From Phycisphaeraceae bacterium (GTDB lineage Bacteria > Planctomycetota > Phycisphaerae > Phycisphaerales > Phycisphaeraceae), in assembly GCA_029260615.1 (NCBI GenBank), contig JAJDCX010000006.1, forward strand, positions 37,679 through 101,678: DNA of 64,000 bases, written 5' to 3'. The notes below the pieces were generated by a model that saw only the letters and a list, made by a program, of their open reading frames with translations, made no database searches and was not told the DNA's origin. Position numbers and translations under genes: made by a program. Shown here piece by piece: positions 54,460 through 63,868 of the stretch. Numbering within the stretch: the first letter of the stretch is position 1; every line of letters starts with the position of its first letter.

Positions 54460-57429
54460 TCAGTCTCGGTAAAGAACCATCATCGAAAACGGCTGCAACA
54501 AAACCTCACCCGACGCCTCCCCCAACACCTCGACGCCGGCACGCTCGTGATTCGTCACGATGTTCCACGAACCGGCCGGCAAAACAAAACGCTTCCCCTC
54601 AGGATCGCCGTTGTACGCCACAAGAATCGTCGACCACGCATCGCCCACCGCGCCGCCATCCAACTGGAACCAGATCGGCCCTGGCTCGTCGTGGAACGTC
54701 ATATGGGTACGCACCTGCTTGCGTGTCCTAAGCCGAAACGCCGGGTGCTCACGACGAAGCGCGATCAAACCCCGCGTGTAGTCAAACACATCCCGGTACG
54801 CTTCCTTCCGGGGCCAATCAAACCTGTTCACCTCGTCCCCCGCGTTGTACGAGTTGTGGTTCCCAAGCTTCGTCCTCGCAAAATCACTGCCCCCGTGCAA
54901 AAACGCCACCCCCTGCGACGTCAGCACGATCCCCAGCGACAGCTTATGCATCGCACGCTTGGTCGCATCATCCGCGTCCGGCAACGTATGCACCAGCTTG
55001 TCCCACAGCGTCCGGTTGTCGTGTGCAGAAACATAATTAATCGACTCGGTCGGATGCTCCGCAAAATCGTCGATCGCACCCGCCGCACCGTTACGCAACA
55101 GCTTCTCATGCCCGCCACCCATCGCATAACCCAACGCCACCCCGTCCAGATCCCCACGGATCGCGTTACGCAGGTGGTCATTAAATACCGCCACACCCAT
55201 CTTCTTCTGCGCACCCTTAGGGAAATGCGTCGGCCCACCCCCCGTCCAAGGCTCGCCATAGATCAACAAATCTGGACGCATCCCGTGCAGTTCCTTCTCG
55301 ATCTGCTTAACCGTCTCCTTATGTGTCATCCCCAGCAGATCAAACCGAAACCCGTCGATGTGGTACTCGTCCACCCAGTACTTAAGCGAATCCACAATGT
55401 ACTTCCGAGCCATCGGCCGCTCGTCCGCGATCGCGTTCCCCGTCCCCGACTCGTTCCTCAGTCGGCCCCCAGGCGTCGTCCTGAAGTAATACCAAGGCAC
55501 CGACTGGTCAAAAGGCGAAGACCCAAACGACGTACTCGTGTGGTTATAAACCACGTCCAGCACCACGCGGATACCCGCATCATGCATCGCCTTAACCATC
55601 GTCTTAAAGTCCTTGATCGCCTGCGCCGGGTCATCTTGGTCTGTCGAGTACTGCGCCTCGGGCACATTAAACAACGCCGTCCAATACCCCCAGTTGTATT
55701 CATCCATCCCCGCACTGAAATCCTGGATCGGCAACAGATGCACCGTCGTCACACCCAATTCCTTGAGGTGCGACACACCCGACGCAATGTCCCCAGGGTT
55801 CTCGTGTACCAGCCCCAGGTACTTACCCCGAAGCCCCGGCGGGCACGTCTCATCCGCGATCGAAAAATCACGGACGTGTATCTCGTAGATCACCTCATCC
55901 ACCGGGCTCTGGCTCACAGGCAGCACATCCTGATCCCAACCGGCCGGGTCCGTCTTATCAAGGTCCACCACCATCGAACGCGAACTATCCTTGCTCGCCG
56001 CCCGGCAATAAATATCCGCTACCACCCGCTGTTCCCCATAGGAAGTAAACCGGTATTGGTAATACACACCGTCAAGATCACCCTCCACCCGAACCCGCCA
56101 CACCGAGCCGTGCCCCCTGGACATCGCCACCGTCTCGTAAGGCTCATCCACCTCCGCTGATTTAAACAACAACAACTCAACACCCTCAGCCACAGGAGAC
56201 CAGACCGCAAACGCCGTCCCCGTCGGCGAATGATCGCTCCCCAACGACGCGCTAAGATCGTGAAAACGCTTGTCCGTCAACACCTCCCGCGCAAACACAG
56301 CCGCAGCCCCAACCCCAGGCAGATTCAACGTCATCCCCACCGAAGCGTCATCCAATTCAATCGGCCGATCCAACGTAATCACCAGATCACGCGAACCCGA
56401 CCCCCCACGACTCGTCGGCTTCACACCGCTCACCCCGTAACGCTCACCGCCAACCTGCACCCAGCCCGCCGGCTCGCTTAGACGCTCCGCCGTCGCAGGC
56501 TGATTCAATCTCACATGCAACAAGCCCGGCTTATCCAGAAAAGCCCGCTGTATCTGTAACGTAAAATCCAATTTCGTCGGGTCCATAAATACACGTTCCT
56601 CACCGGCAAGCAGCCACGCCTCAGCAACCCCCGACTCACCAGGCAACACAAAACGATCCATATCCGCATCACGCTCAGCCCAATCACCCTTGCGGAGAAT
56701 AAAGCCTACACGATCCGCCGGCTCATCAAACTCGATCTGGGCATACACCCCGTACCCATCCACCTTATCAAACGGGTACGCCCGACCCTCCTCGCCGTCC
56801 GCCCAGGCCCAGGCGTTCCAGTCCTCATACTTCCCGTCTGCCCGATGATAGTGCAACACCGCCACCGCCTGCGCACCCACCGCCTCGGCCGACACAGGAG
56901 CCACCGACACATACCCCCCAACACCCTCAGCAGCATCGCCCCCAGCCCCCGTCGGCTTAACGTCCTGAGCCTCCTCCACCACCGGCGGCGTTGTCTCAAA
57001 AGGCATACGCCCCTCACGAACCCACACCTCCGCCAAACCCCCCGCATCCACCTCGATCAGACGGTCCCGGTCACCATCCTTCTGCTCCCACTCGCCCCGC
57101 CTTACTAAAAACCCCAACTTGTCATACGCCTCATCAAACACCGCCACCGAGTACAGCCCAAACGCATCCGACCCCGTCAAACCATACGCCCCGCCCTTCG
57201 CCCCGACCGGCCAAGCCCACACGTTCCAATCACCATAGTCCGCCGCCTCACGACGGTAATGCACGATCAAGACCGTCTTCCCCCCAAAATCCTCCGCAGT
57301 CTTCCCCACCCCCAACGCCGCCGGCGTCACCCCCTCAGGCGCCACCTCCACCAACGTCTCACCCACCACGACCTGCGCGCAGCACAAAAACAACACACCC
57401 AAACCCGCCAGGAGCGTCCATCGCCTCAT
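54460..57429 (-). CDS. pulA: Type I pullulanase, secreted, with two CBM41-like domains
   Basis: A 989-residue exported enzyme (signal LLAGLGVLFLCCAQVVVGE). Two copies of a starch-binding CBM41-like domain (about 50-140 and 188-275) share DWN-x-W-x-W and VGF-L-R+G-x-W patterns. They are followed by an N-terminal pullulanase beta domain, a CBM48 module (about 390-480) and the GH13_14 barrel. Catalytic residues are D697 (GFRFDLLGM), E726 (IYGEPWTGG) and D804 (SAHDNRTLWD). The type I signature appears as YNWGYWT rather than YNWGYDP. It debranches alpha-1,6 links in pullulan, starch or glycogen. It probably heads the operon leading to the amylase and transporter genes. Confidence 0.94.
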   Translation of the reverse strand: MRRWTLLAGLGVLFLCCAQVVVGETLVEVAPEGVTPAALGVGKTAEDFGGKTVLIVHYRREAADYGDWNVWAWPVGAKGGAYGLTGSDAFGLYSVAVFDEAYDKLGFLVRRGEWEQKDGDRDRLIEVDAGGLAEVWVREGRMPFETTPPVVEEAQDVKPTGAGGDAAEGVGGYVSVAPVSAEAVGAQAVAVLHYHRADGKYEDWNAWAWADGEEGRAYPFDKVDGYGVYAQIEFDEPADRVGFILRKGDWAERDADMDRFVLPGESGVAEAWLLAGEERVFMDPTKLDFTLQIQRAFLDKPGLLHVRLNQPATAERLSEPAGWVQVGGERYGVSGVKPTSRGGSGSRDLVITLDRPIELDDASVGMTLNLPGVGAAAVFAREVLTDKRFHDLSASLGSDHSPTGTAFAVWSPVAEGVELLLFKSAEVDEPYETVAMSRGHGSVWRVRVEGDLDGVYYQYRFTSYGEQRVVADIYCRAASKDSSRSMVVDLDKTDPAGWDQDVLPVSQSPVDEVIYEIHVRDFSIADETCPPGLRGKYLGLVHENPGDIASGVSHLKELGVTTVHLLPIQDFSAGMDEYNWGYWTALFNVPEAQYSTDQDDPAQAIKDFKTMVKAMHDAGIRVVLDVVYNHTSTSFGSSPFDQSVPWYYFRTTPGGRLRNESGTGNAIADERPMARKYIVDSLKYWVDEYHIDGFRFDLLGMTHKETVKQIEKELHGMRPDLLIYGEPWTGGGPTHFPKGAQKKMGVAVFNDHLRNAIRGDLDGVALGYAMGGGHEKLLRNGAAGAIDDFAEHPTESINYVSAHDNRTLWDKLVHTLPDADDATKRAMHKLSLGIVLTSQGVAFLHGGSDFARTKLGNHNSYNAGDEVNRFDWPRKEAYRDVFDYTRGLIALRREHPAFRLRTRKQVRTHMTFHDEPGPIWFQLDGGAVGDAWSTILVAYNGDPEGKRFVLPAGSWNIVTNHERAGVEVLGEASGEVLLQPFSMMVLYRD

Positions 57430-57613
57430 CTAAAACCCTTGCCTTTCCCTGAATCAAATCAAACGGACAACCCCGGGATAACCTCCCCCAGCACGCATCT
57501 CCGACATACACCCATCAAAACAAAGTGGAACCCCCGCCCCCCAGATACGCCCCCGTATACGTCCCCGAAAACACCCCCAACGCTTATCGCTTCAACCACA
57601 CATCTATCCCGCA
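57430..57613. other. Region between lacI-type gene and pullulanase gene
   Basis: About 184 bases that should contain the promoter of the pullulanase-transporter operon. I could not identify a clear -35/-10 pair or a perfect operator here. Confidence 0.4.
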
Positions 57614-58732
57614 TCAACCCCGGCCCGAAACAATCGAGGTCGAATCACGCAACACCAGGTGTGTCGCCAAACGCTCAGATATCTTGTCCGTCTTCCCCCG
57701 CACACGCTGAACCAGCAACTCACACGCCCGCGCACCCACCTCGTACAAAGGCAGATGCACCGTCGTCAGGCTCGGATTCACAAACGCCATCTGTTGAATA
57801 TCATCAAAACCAACCACCGACACATCCCCAGGCACGCTGCGCCCCAACTCCACCAAACGGTGCATCGCACCCAGCGCCATCTTGTCGTTCCCCGCAAAAA
57901 TCGCCGTCACATCCGGGTGACGCTCAAGGATCTCGTCCGTAGCCTCGGCACCGCCTTCTTCAATAAACCGGCCGTCCGCCGTCCAATCCTCACCCGTCTC
58001 CAGCCCCGCATCCTGCATCCGGGCCGTAAACACCTCATACACATCACGCGCCGTCTGTGCCTCAGGCGCACCATTGATCAACGCGATCTTCTTATGGCCC
58101 AACTGCAGCAGCACATTCATCACCTGCTCTGCCCCCGAGCGGTAATCCGCCACCACATAGTCCAGCTTCAATTCCGGGAAGTAGTTGTTCACACACACCA
58201 TTGGGAACCCCGCCGCAGCGAAGTCCTTCACAAAATGGTGCCGATCATTCACCCCCAGGCAGAACATCCCATCCACGAACCGCCGCTCGAACAATTCCAT
58301 GTGCTTACGCTCACGCAAAAAGTCCGGCTTCGCCGACTCCAGCATCACCTTATGACCCAGCCGATCCGCACGGTCACAGATCCCACTGAGCAATTCCCCG
58401 AAATACGGGTCACTAAAAGCGTGTCGCAACGGCGGCAGCAGCACCGCCAACACCCGCGTGTACTGACTCGACAGGCTCTGAGCCAGCCTGTTGGGCCGAT
58501 ACCCCAGCTTATCGATGATCCGACGGACCTTGATCTGCGTCGCCTTGCTGATCCGCGGGTTGTCATTCAGCACCATCGAGACCGTCGCCACCGACACGCT
58601 CGCCTGCTGGGCCACCTCACGCATCGACACCCGCCTGCCCCCGCCCATCCGCCGGGGGGCTAATACCCGACCAGCCTTGCCTTCAACGGCGGCCGCGGTC
58701 GTGTCAGACGGATTGTCCGTGGAGTCAGGCAT
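57614..58732 (-). CDS. LacI-family transcriptional regulator
   Basis: A 372-residue repressor. The helix-turn-helix is at about 37-56 (SMREVAQQASVSVATVSMVL) with hinge YRPNRLAQSL, followed by a periplasmic-binding-like sensor domain (VLAVLLPPLRHAFSDPYFGEL, ALINGAPEAQTARDVYE, TAIFAGNDKMALGAMHRL, VSVVGFDDI). There is an unusual extra N-terminus of about 35 residues, and M29 is an alternative start. Location beside amylase and sugar transporter genes suggests it senses a maltodextrin-like effector and controls this locus. Candidate operators lie just upstream of it. Confidence 0.9.
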   Translation of the reverse strand: MPDSTDNPSDTTAAAVEGKAGRVLAPRRMGGGRRVSMREVAQQASVSVATVSMVLNDNPRISKATQIKVRRIIDKLGYRPNRLAQSLSSQYTRVLAVLLPPLRHAFSDPYFGELLSGICDRADRLGHKVMLESAKPDFLRERKHMELFERRFVDGMFCLGVNDRHHFVKDFAAAGFPMVCVNNYFPELKLDYVVADYRSGAEQVMNVLLQLGHKKIALINGAPEAQTARDVYEVFTARMQDAGLETGEDWTADGRFIEEGGAEATDEILERHPDVTAIFAGNDKMALGAMHRLVELGRSVPGDVSVVGFDDIQQMAFVNPSLTTVHLPLYEVGARACELLVQRVRGKTDKISERLATHLVLRDSTSIVSGRG

Positions 58733-58796
58733 AAAGGATCGTTCCGAATTCCATTATTGTCACGATGAGACCAACGAAAGCCCCAGATTTAATTAG

Positions 58797-58823
58797 TAAA
58801 ACGTTAACTGCTTAAACAGTTTA
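58797..58823. promoter_or_regulatory. Two adjacent LacI-type operator candidates
   Basis: TAAAACGTTAAC (58797-58808) has the central CG dyad typical of LacI-family sites. TAAACAGTTTA (58813-58823) is a perfect odd palindrome. Both lie 65-91 bases upstream of the LacI gene start, suitable for autoregulation. Confidence 0.5.
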
Positions 58824-59020
58824 CCAGACCGTTGAACAGGGTCAAGCACGATCCTAAAGATCAGGCAGGAAAAATCTACCAACCCAACCTCGCAGTTAGT
58901 CTAGCATATAGCTGGATTTGTAATTATTTCCCGGGGTTGACGCCCCAAATTAACCCTATCAAACTACTAACTAAATACCTTTTTAGCTCCTCACCAGAGG
59001 AGTAAAAAGCAATTGTGTTT

Positions 59021-59032
59021 ATAACGTTTACA
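59021..59032. promoter_or_regulatory. LacI-type operator candidate near the PEP-CTERM promoter
   Basis: ATAACGTTTACA, read on the other strand, contains TAAACGTTAT, sharing the TAAA-CGTTA core with the site at 58797. It ends 22 bases before the -35 element at 59054. Confidence 0.45.
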
Positions 59033-59053
59033 ACGATATTGGCCGGCAAATCC

Positions 59054-59081
59054 TTGACATCAAGCAATATGGGGTTATATT
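59054..59081 (+). promoter_or_regulatory. Strong sigma-70-like promoter
   Basis: Perfect -35 TTGACA (59054-59059), 16-base spacer, -10 TATATT (59076-59081). The predicted start near 59088 gives a leader of about 258 bases before the gene at 59346. Confidence 0.65.
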
Positions 59082-59281
59082 CGTGTTTGGAGGAGAGTCT
59101 CAAGCCGCCCAATGGATCGGCCCAAGACCATGAGAAAGGCGCAACAACACCCCTGTCGCCCCCTGAAAACTCTTCCAGGTAATCTGGCCGCGTGTCGGCC
59201 AGTCCGTATTGGAACGGATTGAAACGGTTAAGCATTGAACGGGTATTTACCCAGACGCTTAACAGACCCCGCGTTAATAGT

Positions 59282-59310
59282 AAGAGGCGTAGCACTCTTC
59301 AATTGTTTTT
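59282..59310 (+). terminator. Candidate attenuator hairpin in the leader
   Basis: AAGAG (59282-59286) pairs with CTCTT (59295-59299), extended by an inner GC/GC with one bulged A. CAATTGTTTTTAGG follows. The stem is short, so it may act only conditionally. It lies 36 bases before the ATG at 59346. Confidence 0.35.
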
Positions 59311-59345
59311 AGGATCGAGTTTTCATTTTCATTAAGGAGGAAGGT

Positions 59346-60215
59346 ATGAAAGGCTTAGTAACAGGAATTTCAGCAGTTGCCGCTTTGGCAATGGCTACCA
59401 GCGCACAGGCCGTCATCGTTGACGGCAGCATCGCGGGTGACGGCTACGGCGCCGCACGGGCGGTTCAGACTGTCGAAACCAGCTTCGGCGACAACCAGAG
59501 CGAACTGAACGCCGGCTACGGATTCATTTCCGGCGGCAAACTCCACCTCGCCATCACCGGCCAGGTCGAAGCCAACTTCAACAAGCTCGAGATCTTCATC
59601 GACGCCGCTGCCGGTGGGCAGTCCGTCTTCGCCAGTGCCGGCAACGACGGCGCAGGCAACATGAACGGCATGGTCTTCGACACCGCGTTCACCCCCGAAA
59701 CCCACATCATCGTCCGCAACGGTAATGCAGGCTCTGACAAGTTCGACCTGGACTTCGCCAACCTCTTGACCACCGCGGTCACCAGCCAGTTCAGCATCTT
59801 CGGCGCCTCCCTGACCGGCACCGGCACCGTCGCGGCCGGCCCAGCCACCGCGTCAGCCATCGAAGTCGGCTATGACAACTCCAACGTCTTGGGCGTTGGT
59901 GGCGGCGGCGGTGCCGCAGCTGACCAAGTCGCTGCCGCAGCCGTGCAGACCGGCCTCGAACTGGTCATCGACCTCGCCGACCTCGGCTACCTCGGCGGCG
60001 ACATCCGCGTCTCCGCTATCGTCAACAACGGCGACCACGGCTTCGCCTCCAACCAGGTCCTTGGTGGCCTGCCCATCGGCTCTAGCCACCTGGCTGGCCT
60101 CTCCACCACGGACTTCAGTGGCATCGCCGGCGACCAGTTCTTCGTCATCCCCGAGCCCGCCTCCATGGCGCTGCTCGGCCTCGGCGGACTGGCCATGCTC
60201 CGTCGTCGCGCCTAA
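59346..60215 (+). CDS. Exported PEP-CTERM protein
   Basis: A 289-residue secreted protein. An excellent ribosome site (AAGGAGG) precedes the ATG, and a signal peptide ends at TSAQA. The body has beta-rich stretches (GKLHLAITGQVEANFNKLEI, FIDAAAGGQSVF) that recall DOMON/CBM9-like sheets, though no family is certain, plus a Gly/Ala-rich linker (GVGGGGGAAADQ). The C-terminus is a PEP-CTERM signal: VIPEPASMALLGLGG followed by a hydrophobic run and RRR. The strong promoter, ribosome site and terminator suggest high expression. The position beside the amylase hints at a surface role in glucan capture, which is inference. Confidence 0.85.
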   Translation: MKGLVTGISAVAALAMATSAQAVIVDGSIAGDGYGAARAVQTVETSFGDNQSELNAGYGFISGGKLHLAITGQVEANFNKLEIFIDAAAGGQSVFASAGNDGAGNMNGMVFDTAFTPETHIIVRNGNAGSDKFDLDFANLLTTAVTSQFSIFGASLTGTGTVAAGPATASAIEVGYDNSNVLGVGGGGGAAADQVAAAAVQTGLELVIDLADLGYLGGDIRVSAIVNNGDHGFASNQVLGGLPIGSSHLAGLSTTDFSGIAGDQFFVIPEPASMALLGLGGLAMLRRRA

Positions 60216-60262
60216 TCAGCCGACAACACGGGCTCATGCCCGTAACGGTAATGTAACCCCCT

Positions 60263-60296
60263 CCACGGCGTGGCCTAACCGCCACGCCGTGGCTTT
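60263..60296 (+). terminator. Strong hairpin terminator after the PEP-CTERM gene
   Basis: A perfect 12-bp stem CCACGGCGTGGC/GCCACGCCGTGG (60263-60274 with 60281-60292) has loop CTAACC and is followed by CTTTAAG. The T-run is short, so partial read-through into the amylase gene is possible. Confidence 0.75.
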
Positions 60297-60439
60297 AAGA
60301 GAGCCTCACAGAATTTCCGTCGCACCCGGCAACATACGCCCGGCACACACGGACCTCCCGGCTCAACATGATGGCCGACTCGGCATTCTCCCCGACCGTT
60401 TCGGCCCGACTAACATTGATCGATCCAGGAGCGAAGCCG

Positions 60440-63400
60440 ATGCACCACCCAGCAGAGCCGACGTCTACACGTCCATCCAACCACCACGCCTCTCGGCTCC
60501 TCGCCACCAAGGGCCTACTCGCTTCGGCAATCCTACTCGCCGCTTCCCCTATCGCCGCGCTCGCTCAGAACACCTCCAACCCCGCCACGCTCCAGTTCTT
60601 CGAAGCACGCTGGCAGACCATCGAAACACGCATGGTCGACGTCTTCTACGCTGGCTACGGAGCCATGTGGGTCCCACCACCGGGCCGTGCAGACTCAGGC
60701 GACCAGTCCGTCGGCTACGACGTCTACGACCGCTTCGACCTCGGTGACCAAAACCGCGCCACCGGCTACGGCACAAAAACCGGCCTGCAAACAACCATCG
60801 GACAGGCACACAACGCCGGCGTCAACGTCTACACAGACCTCATCCTCAACCACAACGGCTTCAGCGACCTGTCCACCACCGACGGGCCAAACTCCTTCCT
60901 CGACGCAGGCGGCTACCCCGGCTTCGCCCTCTCATTGCCCGGCGACATCGACGGCGACTTCCACGGCTCGTTCGAATCCGGCGACCTCAACGGACGACTC
61001 TCAGGCCTCGTCGACATCGCACAAGAAAAAAACCACCAGTTCATCCGCCAACCCGTCACCCCAGGCAACCCCAACAACATCCCCCTAGGTACCACCGCCG
61101 CCTTCGGCCGAATCGCCAACGTACCCACCGCATCCAACGCACAGTTCTACCCCGACCAGGCACTCGGCGGCACACAGATCGACATCGATCCGGGCCCAGG
61201 CCAAACCCTCGTCACAAGACACAACTTCAACAACACCACACCACTCGCCGGCGACCCCACACTCGAAAACTCCAGCCAACTGCTCATGCGCCACGCACAG
61301 TGGATGGTCCAAGTCATCGGCGTGGACGGCTTCCGCATCGACGCCGCCAAGCACTTCCCCGAATCCACGCTCGATCAACTCGACCAGGCCGTCTTCCGCG
61401 CAAGCAATCAAACCTTACTCGACGGCTCCATCAAACCAACCTTCTCCTTCAGCGAAGTACTCGACGGAAACAAGTCCACCGTCCAAAACAGCATCAACAA
61501 GGGCCTCCCCAACCCCAACGCCATCGACCCCGCTGACTTCCAGGTCCAGGGCAACCGCGACGCACTGGACTTCCCACTGTTCTTTGCCATGCAGGGCAAC
61601 CTCACCGGCAACGGCGGCAGCAACAACTGGCACGCCATCCGTAACGCCACACAAGACACACAAGACGACGGCCTACGCAACGGCACCCAGGGCGTCTCAT
61701 TCGTCAACAGCCACGACGCACTCCCAGGCGGGATTCCCTTCCTCGAAAACGTCGCCTTCGCATACACGCTCATGCGGCCCGGCGACGCCATCGTCTACCA
61801 CAACGCCAAAGAGTTCGGACAAGGACGCGCCTTCCCCGTCGACGGACGCGACGACGCCCTGGGCGGCTTCTCCAGCGACGCCACCACCACACTCGTCAAC
61901 CTACGCAACACCCACGGCCGCGGCGACTTCCACGAACGATGGGTCGACGACGCCTTCAACCCCAACGGCTTCTCCAACATCTACATCTACGAACGCGGCA
62001 ACTCCGCCGTCGTCGCACTCAACTCCGCCACAACCAACGGCGAAGACACTCGCAGCGGCGTCCAAACCACCTTCGCACCCGGCACTCACCTCGTCGAACT
62101 CTCAGGAAACGCCGACGACCTCGCCATCGACCCCAACGACGACATACCCAACACAATCGTCGTCAACGCCTCCAGTCAAATCAACATCACCATGCCCCGC
62201 AACCGCAGCGACAACGGCAACTTCCACGGCAAGGGCTACGTCATCTACGGCCTGCAAAACCCACAAGGCGCCGTCTCCATACCCAACGCCAGCTCCACAG
62301 ACCTCGGCGCAGGCTCCGCCTCCACCAGCGCCACCGCCATCATCGGCGACATCGACATCATCAACAACGATGCCTTCACCGTCCGACTCGACACCACCGC
62401 CGTCACCCTCCCCGACGGCTTTAGAGACTTCGACGCCGACGGCGATTTCGCAGCCATCAAGATCGACGAAGGCCTCGACCTCAATGGCTCCGGCGCCGTT
62501 GACTTCGTCACTCCCGGATCCACCACCTACGGCTTCGAAAACTTCACCACACTCAACACACCCGGCTTCGGCTCTGTGACAGGTGACGGTGCCTACGAAC
62601 AAACCATCGACGCCACACAGCTCTCCGAGGGCTACCACTTCATCACCACACGCGCCTTCCGCCGACGCACCGACGGCGGCCCCGCCGTATTCAACGACTT
62701 CAAACGCGCCGTCTACGTCGATCGCCTGCTCCCCGACTCCGACATCGCCAGCTTCGAACTTAATGGCGGAGCCACCGGCGACATGGACCTGCTCATGCGC
62801 TCCGTTGACCAGACCGCATCAGCCGTCTTCGTTTACCTCGACCTACCCGCCAACGCCACCGAGGCCGAGATCCTCGCCGTCGATCCCAGCGCTAATGCCA
62901 CACTCAAAGTAGACCGCGACATCTTCAAACGAGGCTTCCTCAACGTCAAAGACGGCAACCACACCGTCACGCTCCTCACCATCGAGCAGACCGGGACCTT
63001 CAACATCCAACGTTTCGCCGGCCTGAATACCGCCGGCGCCAACGGCGCAGGCATCGGCGACCTCAACTCCGACGACGCCTTCTCTCCCGACGACCTCACC
63101 GCCGTACCCAACGGCTTCGAGGACATCCTCTACAGCCAGAACGATAAGTTCCACGCCGCCGCCGACGCCAACGCCGACGGCCTCGTAGACAACCTCGACC
63201 TCTTCCTCTTAGGCAACATCCTCACCAACGCCGGCGCAGCCCAACCCACGCTCGACGCCTACGCACAGGTCCTACTGGACCGCGGCGACCTTAACGCTGA
63301 CTCATCCACCAACGCCGCCGACATCGACTTCCTCTTCACACAGTTCGGCTCCGCCGCCTGGCTCGTCGACCTCGACGTCACAGGCATCACCGACGCTGAC

Positions 63401-63868
63401 GACGTCGGCACACTCGTCCAAACCATCCTCGGCACCAACTTCGGCGACCTCGACCTCGACGGCACCGTCAGCAACGCCGACCTCGCCACCCTCAACGCCA
63501 ACCTCGGACTCACAGGGCTCGGCTGGGCAGCGGGCGACCTCGACGGCAGCGGACTCATCGACCAAACCGACCTCGACCTCTTACTGGCAAACATCTCACT
63601 GCAAGGCGACCTCGACGGCGACGGCTTCGTCGGCATCACCGACCTCAACCTCGTACTCGCTAACTGGAACCAGAACGTCCCACCCGCCAACCCACTGGCC
63701 GACCCCTCAGCCGACGGCTTCATCGGCATCGAAGACCTCAACCTTGTCCTGGGCAACTGGAACGCCGGCACTCCACCCCCGCCCAACAGCGGCTCAAACA
63801 TCCCCGAACCCACCACCCTCACGCTCCTGGCACTCGGAGTAACGGCCGCACTACGCCGAAGAAGCTGA
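60440..63868 (+). CDS. Secreted GH13 alpha-amylase with dockerin-type repeats and PEP-CTERM tail
   Basis: A 1142-residue exported enzyme. ATG 60440 has AGGAG 8 bases upstream and leads into a signal peptide (GLLASAILLAASPIAALAQ). GH13 barrel: YTDLILNHN (about 132-139), nucleophile D301 (VDGFRIDAAKHF), acid E339 (FSFSEVLDGN) and D426 (FVNSHDALPGG). Beta-sandwich domains follow. The C-terminal part contains successive calcium-loop repeats (GDLNADSSTNAADID, GDLDGSGLIDQTDLD, GDLDGDGFVGITDLN, SADGFIGIEDLN) and ends with the PEP-CTERM signal NIPEPTTLTLLALGVTAAL, then RRR. It probably acts on starch outside the cell, held at the surface by exosortase sorting and/or cohesin-like partners. Confidence 0.92.
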   Translation: MHHPAEPTSTRPSNHHASRLLATKGLLASAILLAASPIAALAQNTSNPATLQFFEARWQTIETRMVDVFYAGYGAMWVPPPGRADSGDQSVGYDVYDRFDLGDQNRATGYGTKTGLQTTIGQAHNAGVNVYTDLILNHNGFSDLSTTDGPNSFLDAGGYPGFALSLPGDIDGDFHGSFESGDLNGRLSGLVDIAQEKNHQFIRQPVTPGNPNNIPLGTTAAFGRIANVPTASNAQFYPDQALGGTQIDIDPGPGQTLVTRHNFNNTTPLAGDPTLENSSQLLMRHAQWMVQVIGVDGFRIDAAKHFPESTLDQLDQAVFRASNQTLLDGSIKPTFSFSEVLDGNKSTVQNSINKGLPNPNAIDPADFQVQGNRDALDFPLFFAMQGNLTGNGGSNNWHAIRNATQDTQDDGLRNGTQGVSFVNSHDALPGGIPFLENVAFAYTLMRPGDAIVYHNAKEFGQGRAFPVDGRDDALGGFSSDATTTLVNLRNTHGRGDFHERWVDDAFNPNGFSNIYIYERGNSAVVALNSATTNGEDTRSGVQTTFAPGTHLVELSGNADDLAIDPNDDIPNTIVVNASSQINITMPRNRSDNGNFHGKGYVIYGLQNPQGAVSIPNASSTDLGAGSASTSATAIIGDIDIINNDAFTVRLDTTAVTLPDGFRDFDADGDFAAIKIDEGLDLNGSGAVDFVTPGSTTYGFENFTTLNTPGFGSVTGDGAYEQTIDATQLSEGYHFITTRAFRRRTDGGPAVFNDFKRAVYVDRLLPDSDIASFELNGGATGDMDLLMRSVDQTASAVFVYLDLPANATEAEILAVDPSANATLKVDRDIFKRGFLNVKDGNHTVTLLTIEQTGTFNIQRFAGLNTAGANGAGIGDLNSDDAFSPDDLTAVPNGFEDILYSQNDKFHAAADANADGLVDNLDLFLLGNILTNAGAAQPTLDAYAQVLLDRGDLNADSSTNAADIDFLFTQFGSAAWLVDLDVTGITDADDVGTLVQTILGTNFGDLDLDGTVSNADLATLNANLGLTGLGWAAGDLDGSGLIDQTDLDLLLANISLQGDLDGDGFVGITDLNLVLANWNQNVPPANPLADPSADGFIGIEDLNLVLGNWNAGTPPPPNSGSNIPEPTTLTLLALGVTAALRRRS

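Larger units (their letters stand above)
58733..59345. other. Divergent regulatory region between the LacI gene and the PEP-CTERM gene
   Basis: About 613 AT-richer bases. It holds three LacI-type sites, one strong promoter and a long leader with a possible attenuator (listed separately). A minus-strand open frame at 58924-59295 lacks a ribosome site and is not accepted as a gene. Confidence 0.6.

Noticed and set aside
52887..56160. Plus-strand open frames of about 600 codons opposite the amylase and pullulanase genes
   Set aside because: Products are Arg/His/Pro-rich with no fold-like pattern. The minus-strand proteins have intact catalytic motifs across the same bases.
59201..59235. ATTGAAAC-like string suggesting a CRISPR repeat
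   Set aside because: The string GGATTGAAACGG occurs once only, with no regular repeat-spacer spacing and no cas genes.
58924..59295. 123-codon minus-strand frame upstream of the PEP-CTERM gene
   Set aside because: No ribosome site, no recognisable motif, and it overlaps the leader and promoter region of the downstream gene. It is probably chance in AT-rich DNA.
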